A stretch of DNA of 38,534 bases from Coprothermobacter sp. (GTDB taxonomy: Bacteria; Caldisericota; Caldisericia; Cryosericales; Cryosericaceae), in contig PNOG01000025.1 of the NCBI GenBank assembly GCA_013824685.1, positions 1 to 38,534 of the forward strand, read 5' to 3'. Position 1 is the stretch's first letter; each line of letters starts with the position of its first letter. Positions 31,677-38,534 of this stretch are shown here, one piece after another. The translations under genes and the position numbers were made by a program. Below the pieces are notes generated by a model, which saw only the letters and a list, made by a program, of their open reading frames with translations, did not search any database and was not told the DNA's origin.

Positions 31677-32975
31677 CTAACACTCCTGGAAATACTTCTT
31701 CTTGAAGACCTTGGGAGCCTTGATGACTCCTCCCCCAGCCACGACGTACCGGACGAAGTTCTCCCCGAAACGATAGGGGAGCTCCTTGTAGGTATCGATA
31801 TCGAGGACGAGCAGGTCGGCATCCTTGCCCTCGCGCAGCGAACCGGTCTGTGCGCCACGATTCACTGCCACGGCGCCGTTGATGGTCGCTGCGACCATGA
31901 CTTCCTCGGCGGTCATCTTCATGTGCAGGCATCCCAGTGCCATGATGAGCAGCATGTTGGGGCACATGCAGGTCCCCGGATTGTAGTCCGTCGCTAGAGC
32001 GACCGGAACGCCGTGCTCGATGAACCCACGTGCATCCGCGAACTTCGTGCGTCCCAGCGACAGGACAGTGCCCGGCATGAGGGTTGCGACAACGCCTTCC
32101 TTCGCCATGGCCTTCATGCCCTTCTCGCTGGTCCAGATGCAGTGATCGGCACTGACACATCCCATCTCGGCTGCCAGCTCGGCACCGCGGTCATCCGCCA
32201 TCTCGTCGGCATGGAGCTTGCGCGGCATGTCATGGTCACGGGCGGCCGTCAGGATGTCGCGAGCCTCTTCGATCGTGAATGCCCCCTGGTCCACATACAC
32301 GTCGACGAAGACCGCCAGATGGTTCTCGTGGACCATGGGGACCATGTCCCTCGCGACGAGTTCCACGTACTTGTGGCGCCTGGCGACGTATTCGGGAGGG
32401 ACGACATGCGCCCCCAGCAGGGTCGGGACGATGAGGATGTCCGTTTCCAGCGCAACTTCCTTGATGACGCGCAGCAGCTTGATCTCCTCCTCGGTGTTCA
32501 GGCCGTAGCCGCTCTTGATCTCCGCTGTGGTCGACCCATAGCGCGACAGCTTGAAGATGTTGCGCTTGAGCGCTTCGCGCAGTTTCTCTTCGCTGGCCAT
32601 GCGCGTTGCCCGGACGGTCTTCACGATGCCGCCGCCCGCGGCCTGAATCTCAGCATAGGACTTTCCCTGCTGACGCATGAGGAACTCGTCCTCGCGCGTG
32701 CCGGCAAAGACCGCGTGGGTGTGGGAATCGACGAACCCTGGGCACACGACCTTGCCCTCGGCGTCGATGATCATCGTCTGCGGGCCCACGACGTAGGAAC
32801 CGCCGTCCTTGGCCCCCACGTAGAGGATCTTCCTGTCCCTGACGGCGACCTCGCCACGCTTGATGATGCCCAGGTCCCCCGCAGCAGGTACAACGACAGG
32901 ATCGTCCACGCCCTTCATCGTAAGTAGCTCACCTATATTACGGATAACCAGGTCTGCAATGATCGGCTGTGCCAT
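31677..32975 (-). CDS. hutI: Imidazolonepropionase
   Basis: The 432-residue amidohydrolase has metal ligands His85 and His87 (HTHAVFAGTR), the substrate loop RQQGKSYAEIQAAGGGI, KSGYGL, GAHVVPPEY, the ligand/catalytic stretch KLHADE, SADHC and the late Asp of ATDYNPGTC. These are HutI signatures rather than those of a generic amidohydrolase. It hydrolyses imidazolone-propionate to formimino-glutamate, the third step of histidine breakdown. It lies 26 bases after ftcD, which takes the product onward, with AGGAGAACG before ATG 32975. The first two steps (hutH, hutU) are not in the window. Length is slightly above the usual ~410 residues. Confidence 0.94.
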   Translation of the reverse strand: MAQPIIADLVIRNIGELLTMKGVDDPVVVPAAGDLGIIKRGEVAVRDRKILYVGAKDGGSYVVGPQTMIIDAEGKVVCPGFVDSHTHAVFAGTREDEFLMRQQGKSYAEIQAAGGGIVKTVRATRMASEEKLREALKRNIFKLSRYGSTTAEIKSGYGLNTEEEIKLLRVIKEVALETDILIVPTLLGAHVVPPEYVARRHKYVELVARDMVPMVHENHLAVFVDVYVDQGAFTIEEARDILTAARDHDMPRKLHADEMADDRGAELAAEMGCVSADHCIWTSEKGMKAMAKEGVVATLMPGTVLSLGRTKFADARGFIEHGVPVALATDYNPGTCMCPNMLLIMALGCLHMKMTAEEVMVAATINGAVAVNRGAQTGSLREGKDADLLVLDIDTYKELPYRFGENFVRYVVAGGGVIKAPKVFKKKYFQEC

Positions 32976-33001
32976 GACGTTCTCCTCTCGTGCTTTCGAC
33001 A

Positions 33002-33895
33002 CTACTCGTAGATTCGTGTTTCGACCAGGGCGTCCCTGGTCAGTCCGGGCAACTGAAGATAGTAGGATGCCACGTCCATGAACACCTGTGCCGGAGCCAG
33101 GCCGATGAGTTCGCTTGCGACGATGCCGACGCCGTAGCGGGCGGCCTCCATCCTGACCAGCTCGAACACGCGGTACAACGGTGTCGTCGCGAAATTGAGG
33201 ATGTTCATCGACACCTGCGCCCTCTGCTTGTCTTCGAGGAAAATGCCCTTTGCCTGCACGTTCATGAGACCACCCGACGACTCGCGCATGCTCTTGGCGA
33301 TGCGGCTGGCGATCTTGACGTCGCTGGTGTCCAAGTCCACGTTGAAGGCAACGAGAAAGTTGCGGGCTCCCACAGCGACACAGCCTGCTGTCGGATGGCG
33401 TTCCGCAGGGCCAAAGTCTGGCTGCCATGCCGGGTCCTTGATCTTTGCGGCAAAGCCCTCGAACTCACCTTCACGGATGGTGGGCAGCTTGCAGCGCTGC
33501 GGTACCCTGGCCGACTCCGCATACAGGTACACGGGCAGGTTCAGCTCCTCACCGATACGCTTCCCTACCTGCTCCGCTATTTCACAGCATTCCGCCATCG
33601 TTACGCCGGCGACAGGGATGAACGGGATGACGTCCACAGCGCCCATACGGGGGTGTTCGCCCTGGTGGTGCGTCAGATCGATGCTTTCGATTGCCGCCCT
33701 GGCCACGTCGAATGCTGCCTCGGCAACAGCCTGGGGCTCACCCGCATACGTGATGACGGTCCGGTTGTGATTGGGGTCGGACGACAGGTCCAGCAACTTC
33801 GCCCCCGGTCGTTCGATGACGCCGGCAATGGTCTTGATCTTATCGGTGTCCCGGCCTTCACTGATGTTGGGAACACACTCTATGACCTTTTTCAC
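33002..33895 (-). CDS. ftcD: Glutamate formimidoyltransferase
   Basis: The 297-residue protein matches the formiminotransferase domain only. Landmarks are VIECVPNISEGRD at the start, SDPNHNRTVITYAG, the catalytic/folate region GEHPRMGAVDVIPFIPV, PVYLYAESA, FGPAERHPTAGCVAVGAR and ASELIGLAPAQVF. The cyclodeaminase half of the animal fusion is absent, as in many bacteria. It transfers the formimino group of formiminoglutamate to tetrahydrofolate, making glutamate and 5-formimino-THF. A GTG start at 33895 is chosen: GGGAGG lies 4-5 bases before it and the protein family begins right there; a farther upstream ATG would add a poor 16-residue leader. It heads the six-gene operon from the 33931-33959 promoter. 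Confidence 0.94.
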   Translation of the reverse strand: MKKVIECVPNISEGRDTDKIKTIAGVIERPGAKLLDLSSDPNHNRTVITYAGEPQAVAEAAFDVARAAIESIDLTHHQGEHPRMGAVDVIPFIPVAGVTMAECCEIAEQVGKRIGEELNLPVYLYAESARVPQRCKLPTIREGEFEGFAAKIKDPAWQPDFGPAERHPTAGCVAVGARNFLVAFNVDLDTSDVKIASRIAKSMRESSGGLMNVQAKGIFLEDKQRAQVSMNILNFATTPLYRVFELVRMEAARYGVGIVASELIGLAPAQVFMDVASYYLQLPGLTRDALVETRIYE

Positions 33896-33930
33896 GCCAC
33901 CTCCCAAGGTACACCCGATGAACGGTTGAC

Positions 33931-33959
33931 AGTATACCCCCACCTGCGCCCGTGCGCAA
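33931..33959 (-). promoter_or_regulatory. Promoter of the ftcD operon
   Basis: On the minus strand TTGCGC (33959-33954), a 17-base spacer and TATACT (33936-33931) lie in a leader too short (about 30 bases) to hold a riboswitch. Confidence 0.6.
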
Positions 33960-34014
33960 GCAAAACACGTCGCACTGGCGACAGACAGCGGCTTTCACGC
34001 TTCCCGCCGGCCAG

Positions 34015-34043
34015 TTGCACGACATGCCGTACCGCGGTACAAT
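34015..34043 (+). promoter_or_regulatory. Promoter of the 862-residue stalk-domain protein, with palindrome
   Basis: TTGCAC (34015-34020), a 17-base spacer and TACAAT (34038-34043). The 12-bp palindrome GTACCGCGGTAC (34029-34040) overlaps the -10 box and may be an operator. It diverges from the ftcD promoter. Confidence 0.65.
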
Positions 34044-34082
34044 AATTGCAGCATATCTCGTAACCCGGTATGGAGGCAGCCC

Positions 34083-36671
34083 ATGAATGGAAGGATCCGT
34101 GTTCTGCTGGCAGTTATCATGACGCTCGGTCTGGCTTCTTGCCCCGCAGGCAGCATGCGGCCGGCGGCTGCCGAGACAACGGTCATCACCCTGACCATCG
34201 GTAACCCCAACATCACCGTGAACGGCACAACACGCCCTATCGATGCCAGCGGCACGATTCCCGTCATTGTCGGGGGCCGCACGCTCCTGCCGATACGGGC
34301 AGTCGTCGAGGCGATCGGCGGCACCATCGAATGGAACGCAGCGACGCGGACGGTCACCATCGCCGCGGGTGCGGTCACCATGGGCCTGACGATCGGCAAC
34401 CGCATAGCGACGGTCAATGGCGCCACGCTTCCCATCGATCCTCAGAACGCTACTGTCGTTCCATTCATCATAGCTGGACGAACGATGCTTCCCCTCCGGT
34501 TCGTCGGTGAACAGCTGGGAGGGACGGTCGAATGGAATGCGGCGACCAGGACCGCGACGCTGACCTTCGTCGCCCCCGCTGCACTGACGGCTCCCAGCCT
34601 GCTGGAGCCGACAGACGCCGCACTGTTCACCTCGACGACGGTTGCCTTCCGATGGACGCCCGTCGAGGGAGCGACGTCATACAGCCTTGCAGTCAGCAGT
34701 GACGGTAAGGAGATCTACCGGGGGACCAGCACGACCAGCACGCTCATCCCATCAAGCGCCGTCCTCACCGCCGGGCAGTACTCATGGACCGTCACTGCGG
34801 TGCGCGGAGCGACGACCGGTCCTGTCTCCCTGGCGAGACGATTTGTAGTCCACCTTCCGCTGTCGCCAGCCGAAATCGTCAAGCGTGCAACGCCTGCCGT
34901 AGCCGGAATCACGGTCACGTACGTCGACGGAACCCGTGGCACTGCCGGCGCTTTCTGCATTGACCCTTCCGGTGTGTTCGTGACGACCTATGAGATCATG
35001 AAGGGCGCAGTCGATGGCACGATCACACTGTCGGACGGCAGTCAACGTTCCGACCTCCGCGTGCTCGGCTATGATACCGCGATGGACACTGTTTTGATCC
35101 GCGCCTCTGGTGACAGGCCCATCGCATCACTCGCTCTCGCGAGCGGGCAGAGTGCGCAGCCCAACCAGGACGTCGTCATGGTGGGGCCCGTCATCGCCGG
35201 GGTTCCGCAGTTCACGGTCACAGGCGTCGTCAACGGCGTTGGACCGGGGACGTTCTCTGTGAGAGGCTCCGCCGATAACGCGGTGGAGGGTTGCCCCGTG
35301 CTCGACAGTTTCGGGGAGGTCCTCGGCATGGTCACGACAGACATCAAGCCTGCGACCGGGACGTTCCCGTCCGTCTTTGCCGGTACGATTCGAGCTGTGT
35401 CCCGGACAAGCTCGTGGACGATCCGCGAAGTCACCGAACGCGAGGGAACCGGCTTGCAGGCCCTGAACAAGCCATTGCCCGATGAGCCAGTCGCCGACGC
35501 AGTGATCGGGAACCTGAGGCCAAGTTTCCACTGGAATGCGGTTGCCGGTGCCACCAGGTACGAGATCAGGGTCGTCGTGGGTCGTGATGCTTCCGGCACC
35601 CTGCTCTTCGACGACATCATCTCCTACACCAACCCCGTCATCGAGCCTGGAATCCTTAAACCCGCGACCAGCTACGCATGGAACGTCCGGGCAGGAAATG
35701 AACACGGATGGGGACCGTGGTCCTCGACCCGCGTGTTCACGACGAGCGCCTCCATCGTCCAGCCACCCGCACCCACTGTCCTCGAGCCTGTCGATGGGAC
35801 CACCGTGAAGGCGGTCGGACCCGTGCTCTTCTGGACCGCCCTGCCGGGCTCAAACAGGTACTACGTGTGGATTGGAATCTCCGACCAGGACGAGGTGTTT
35901 ACCGGTTCATCGGCCACGACGTCGCTGGCCATACCTGCCGGAACGCTCAAGTCCGGCTCCACGTACATATGGAACGTCCGTGTCGAGAACAGTTCGGGCG
36001 TGAGTAGCCTCTGGAGTCCCGACAGCTCCTTCACGATAGCCATTTCGGCAGGAATCGGCGTTCCTGCGCTCCTGGGCCCATTGCCAAAGGCGATCGTCTC
36101 GTACCTGAACCCGACGCTCACATGGCAGGTGGTCGCCGGAGCAACACGCTACGATGTGTGGATCGACAAGGGAACGAGTGAATCGAAGGTGTACGAAGTA
36201 GTGGTCACGGGCACATCACTCACTGTCCCCGCCGGTGTCCTCGAACCGGGCATCGCCTATCGGTGGAATGTCATCGCGGGAACGCCGGACGGCTGGAGCA
36301 AAACGGGCGATACATGGAACTGGTCCCTCAGTCGCGTATTCACCATCAACCTGACGGCGGTCATCGACATCCTGGAACCTCATCTGCTGAGTCCTGCAGA
36401 CGGGGTCGTCCTCACGACGCTCTCGCCGACCCTGCAGTGGAGTACCGTGCAGGGAGCAGCATGGTACCGCGTGTACATCGGGAAGGGCACGAAGGAAACG
36501 GAACTCGAACAGGTCCTGAGCGTCATCGTGATGCCAAAGGGAGGCGACACACAGCAGTTTGCCCTTTCACCTGGAACCCTGGAGTCAGGAGCAACCTACT
36601 TCTGGCGAGTCCTGGCCGGCGCCGGCGAAGACATCGAAAGCCCCGCCTTCTATCGCTTCAAGACGCCCTAG
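34083..36671 (+). CDS. Secreted stalk-domain protein with trypsin-like pseudoprotease domain and Fn3-like modules
   Basis: The 862-residue protein has a signal peptide (IRVLLAVIMTLGLASC); Cys20 could be a lipoprotein site but the context (ASCP) is poor. Two stalk domains come first (about 35-165; TLLPIRAVVEAIGGTIEW, TMLPLRFVGEQLGGTVEW). An Fn3-like module follows (~165-258), then a trypsin/HtrA-like domain (~262-455) and four more Fn3-like modules to the end. The protease-like domain keeps the fold landmarks (AGITVTYVDGTRGTAGAF, GYDTAMDTVLIR) but the His motif is replaced by TTYEIMKGA and the GNSGGP motif by AVEGCPVLD, so serine protease activity looks lost. Unlike its relatives here, the stalk pair is N-terminal. 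GGAGG lies 7 bases before the ATG. It probably binds envelope proteins or peptides. Confidence 0.83.
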   Translation: MNGRIRVLLAVIMTLGLASCPAGSMRPAAAETTVITLTIGNPNITVNGTTRPIDASGTIPVIVGGRTLLPIRAVVEAIGGTIEWNAATRTVTIAAGAVTMGLTIGNRIATVNGATLPIDPQNATVVPFIIAGRTMLPLRFVGEQLGGTVEWNAATRTATLTFVAPAALTAPSLLEPTDAALFTSTTVAFRWTPVEGATSYSLAVSSDGKEIYRGTSTTSTLIPSSAVLTAGQYSWTVTAVRGATTGPVSLARRFVVHLPLSPAEIVKRATPAVAGITVTYVDGTRGTAGAFCIDPSGVFVTTYEIMKGAVDGTITLSDGSQRSDLRVLGYDTAMDTVLIRASGDRPIASLALASGQSAQPNQDVVMVGPVIAGVPQFTVTGVVNGVGPGTFSVRGSADNAVEGCPVLDSFGEVLGMVTTDIKPATGTFPSVFAGTIRAVSRTSSWTIREVTEREGTGLQALNKPLPDEPVADAVIGNLRPSFHWNAVAGATRYEIRVVVGRDASGTLLFDDIISYTNPVIEPGILKPATSYAWNVRAGNEHGWGPWSSTRVFTTSASIVQPPAPTVLEPVDGTTVKAVGPVLFWTALPGSNRYYVWIGISDQDEVFTGSSATTSLAIPAGTLKSGSTYIWNVRVENSSGVSSLWSPDSSFTIAISAGIGVPALLGPLPKAIVSYLNPTLTWQVVAGATRYDVWIDKGTSESKVYEVVVTGTSLTVPAGVLEPGIAYRWNVIAGTPDGWSKTGDTWNWSLSRVFTINLTAVIDILEPHLLSPADGVVLTTLSPTLQWSTVQGAAWYRVYIGKGTKETELEQVLSVIVMPKGGDTQQFALSPGTLESGATYFWRVLAGAGEDIESPAFYRFKTP

Positions 36672-36705
36672 GCGCCTCAGCAGACCACACATACCAGGAA
36701 ACGAC

Positions 36706-36736
36706 AAGACCCCTCGCTTTCTGCGAGGGGTCTTTT
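36706..36736. terminator. Bidirectional Rho-independent terminator
   Basis: AAGACCCCTCGC-TTTCT-GCGAGGGGTCTT folds into a 12-bp stem running into TTTT on the plus strand; the minus strand continues TTGTCG. It lies between two convergent genes (stops at 36671 and 36789) and can serve both. Confidence 0.9.
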
Positions 36737-36788
36737 GGTAAGCTCATGCGAACGACCGGGAGTCCGGTCACCCGCCATCAGCGAGCTA

Positions 36789-38345
36789 CTACTGTGGCCA
36801 GTAGGCAAACGACACCGTCTGCGTCGCCGCATCCCATGTCAGTTCCAGGCCAAGGCTCTCGGCGATGAAGCGCAGGGGAAGGAACGTGCGGCTGCCGATG
36901 ATCTCCGGGACGACCTTGGCGTTCGCTGCATCGATCGGGGCAGGCTTGCCGTTCACAAGAGCTGTGCCCTTGCCGATCTCGAGGACTACAGAGCGTTCTC
37001 CGAGCGATACAATCGCAGTGTGTGTTTTCGCGTTCCAGGTGACCTTGCCGCCCAGCGTCTCGATGAGGGCACGGATGGGAAGGAGGGTGCGGCCGTTCTT
37101 GATGACGGGAGCGGCATCCATGGGGAACGAGACGCCTTCGAGCATCCCCAGCGTATCACCAACCCGCAGCCAGCCGTTCAGCGCCACATGTCGCCCGCCG
37201 GCGGCCATGATACGCTCGCTTTCGACTGTCCAGGTACGGGTGTTGCCTCGAGCATCGGTGGCAGTCACAGAGCTTGTGTTCTTGCCCGGCGACAGGGGGG
37301 TGTCGTACGTGAAACCACCGTCTGCCGCGATGGGCACCTCCAATCCGTCGATTGTCAGCGATAAGAGCCCAGACCCGGCATCGAACACGATGCCACTGAT
37401 GATTGCAGACGCACTGGACGTGTGGCGAGGAACGTCATTCAGCACGACATCCGGAGGTGTACTGTCGACGTAGACCTTCGCGCTCCGGCTGGTCGTGTTG
37501 CCGAATGCGTCCGAGGCAACAAGTACGATGTCGTTGGGCCCCTCCGACAAGGCAAGGCCATATGTCTGCCAGCCGACACCGGCGCCGCTGGTTACAGCCA
37601 CGCCGTTCTGCAGGATATCGACGGTTGCCCACCCGGAGTCATCATAGACGTCTGTCACGAGGGTGTACCGACGAGTTGCGCTGGAGCCATCAGCAGAAAC
37701 CCCTGCTGACGCGTCAAGCCCAGGCAGCCGGATGACCGGCCCCATCATGTCACCAATAGTAGGAACCACAGGCCTCATGTCGAAGTAAGCCCAGCTGGGC
37801 AAGACCGTGTCCAATGTTCCACCGGCACCGATCTGTATAGTGAGATCCTGCCCTCTGTAGAGGCTTAGGTCCAGGTTCACCTCCCGCCATCCCGTCGAGA
37901 CAGTGAATCCGCCGTGTGGTCCAAAAGCAGTCATGGAGAACTGCGCGATCACGGTCCCCTGCCACGATAGCGTCACGACGTAGCTCAGCCTGTCATACGG
38001 GGCGTAGTCCGTGGTGAACATGTTGTACGCGAACGCAATGGTCGGCGTAAGGACGGTGAACGTCTTGGCAATCGAGTTCGCGCCGAGCGGCTGCGCTGCA
38101 TTGCCTGTAGCCGGAGTCCCGAGCACGGCCATGTAGTCTCCCCAGTACGGCGAAGTGTATGCATCAGCAGCAGATACACTGACGGCATCAGGACTGGCCA
38201 ATACGATCCAGCCATCCAGCGTGCCGTCTTCGAAGCCCAGATCCGCCAGTTCACCGGCCCTCGCGGGCAAGATACCACCAAACGCCGAGAATACGAGCAC
38301 GAACACCAGCAGAACTGCCAGCAGTGCAGGACGCAGTCTGAACAT
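36789..38345 (-). CDS. Secreted beta-sandwich/stalk-domain protein
   Basis: The 518-residue protein has a signal peptide (RPALLAVLLVFVLVFSAFGG, likely cleaved after ARA). Its N-terminal ~170 residues look like a carbohydrate-binding-type beta-sandwich: DLGFEDGTLDGWIV, SPYWGDYMAVLG, FAYNMFTTDY and STGWREVNLDLSLYRG. Two Ig-like modules follow (about 200-375; VVTSGAGVGWQTYGLALSEG, DVVLNDVPRHTSS) and two stalk domains (TLLPIRALIETLGGKVTW, TFLPLRFIAESLGLELTW). ATG 38345 has GGGAGG six bases upstream; an in-frame ATG at 38369 would add eight residues before the signal peptide. A TTGCAA-16-TAAAAT promoter precedes it. It is convergent with the pseudoprotease gene. An extracellular glycan- or surface-binding role is inferred. 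Confidence 0.84.
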   Translation of the reverse strand: MFRLRPALLAVLLVFVLVFSAFGGILPARAGELADLGFEDGTLDGWIVLASPDAVSVSAADAYTSPYWGDYMAVLGTPATGNAAQPLGANSIAKTFTVLTPTIAFAYNMFTTDYAPYDRLSYVVTLSWQGTVIAQFSMTAFGPHGGFTVSTGWREVNLDLSLYRGQDLTIQIGAGGTLDTVLPSWAYFDMRPVVPTIGDMMGPVIRLPGLDASAGVSADGSSATRRYTLVTDVYDDSGWATVDILQNGVAVTSGAGVGWQTYGLALSEGPNDIVLVASDAFGNTTSRSAKVYVDSTPPDVVLNDVPRHTSSASAIISGIVFDAGSGLLSLTIDGLEVPIAADGGFTYDTPLSPGKNTSSVTATDARGNTRTWTVESERIMAAGGRHVALNGWLRVGDTLGMLEGVSFPMDAAPVIKNGRTLLPIRALIETLGGKVTWNAKTHTAIVSLGERSVVLEIGKGTALVNGKPAPIDAANAKVVPEIIGSRTFLPLRFIAESLGLELTWDAATQTVSFAYWPQ

Positions 38346-38434
38346 CTCTCTCCTCCCAGGTCGTCTCATGGTTCGAAGCAGCCGGCTGAAACGTGCACAG
38401 CCGTATCCATCGTATACGCTGAGACTCTAGCGTC

Positions 38435-38462
38435 ATTTTAGATGAGGTCGCGCCGTTTGCAA
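38435..38462 (-). promoter_or_regulatory. Promoter of the beta-sandwich/stalk-domain gene
   Basis: On the minus strand TTGCAA (38462-38457), a 16-base spacer and TAAAAT (38440-38435) lie about 90 bases before ATG 38345. Confidence 0.7.
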
Positions 38463-38477
38463 GCCCCCCGACAGCAA

Positions 38478-38508
38478 CATCCCCCGACGGCGATGCCGTC
38501 GGGGGATG
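38478..38508. terminator. Perfect 14-bp hairpin at the right edge
   Basis: CATCCCCCGACGGC-GAT-GCCGTCGGGGGATG is a perfect 14-bp stem with a 3-base loop. No T-run follows on either strand. It probably ends a gene lying beyond the window, on the minus strand side. Confidence 0.55.
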
Positions 38509-38534
38509 GATTCTGCCAGTAGTACTGCTGTACG

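Noticed and set aside
31609-32160. Upstream extension of gcvT
   Set aside because: It overlaps hutI in another frame; the GcvT family starts at ATG 31608, which has a strong ribosome binding site.
33896-33930. Glycine or tetrahydrofolate riboswitch before the ftcD/gcvT operon
   Set aside because: The leader after the predicted start is only about 30 bases and shows no aptamer-like folding.

Overview
This is a GC-rich bacterial chromosome segment with 26 protein genes, one partial at the left edge, and one tRNA. Most genes are on the minus strand in short-spaced operons. I cannot name the organism from sequence alone. Long secreted proteins carrying paired copper-amine-oxidase-N-like 'stalk' domains, a split transketolase, DUF4446 and bactofilin suggest a deep-branching Gram-positive-like or Caldisericota/Cryosericota-like bacterium. 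That placement is inference.

Layout. (1) 1-5.9 kb, plus strand: the C-terminal end of a CopB-like metal ATPase; a gene-free ~1 kb; a zinc-ribbon membrane protein followed by an RDD/SHOCT membrane protein; then a metal-ATPase/csoR operon whose promoter overlaps a CsoR-like operator. (2) 5.9-10.6 kb, minus strand: elongator tRNA-Met, an S1-domain protein, an FtsB/DivIC-like division protein, a DUF4388-like protein, a bactofilin and an M23 endopeptidase. A DUF4446 gene also lies here but belongs to the operon described next. (3) 10.6-22.3 kb, minus strand: three tandem paralogous secreted stalk-domain proteins, then a separately terminated 1223-residue, cysteine-rich surface protein that is a candidate S-layer or major envelope protein. 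(4) 22.3-27.3 kb: a repeat-rich ~1 kb upstream region, then a redox operon on the minus strand (membrane thioredoxin, thioredoxin-CcdA fusion, secreted beta-propeller/stalk protein). (5) 27.4-33.9 kb, minus strand: a six-gene metabolic operon ftcD-hutI-gcvT-aminotransferase-transketolase N-transketolase C. (6) 34-38.4 kb: two convergent secreted stalk-domain proteins sharing a terminator; one carries a trypsin/HtrA-like domain without recognisable catalytic residues.

How the parts may work together. The window is dominated by envelope biology: seven secreted stalk-domain proteins, bactofilin plus a peptidoglycan hydrolase, an FtsB-like protein, and an exported thiol-redox relay. The relay could serve the cysteine-rich surface protein, whose precursor has 20 cysteines outside the signal peptide. 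The metabolic operon joins the last steps of histidine degradation (formimino transfer to tetrahydrofolate) to a GcvT-type tetrahydrofolate enzyme, an aminotransferase and a split transketolase.

The most distinctive non-coding signal is a family of hairpins (read on the minus strand CCCC-GA-GNAT-loop-ATN'C-GA-GGGG). The variable pair N/N' takes all four Watson-Crick forms across five copies, which implies selection or copying of a folded structure. Three copies lie just upstream of the cysteine-rich surface-protein gene and two lie inside an exact 99-bp duplication at 8.3-8.6 kb. Several sigma70-like promoters can be read directly and are listed.
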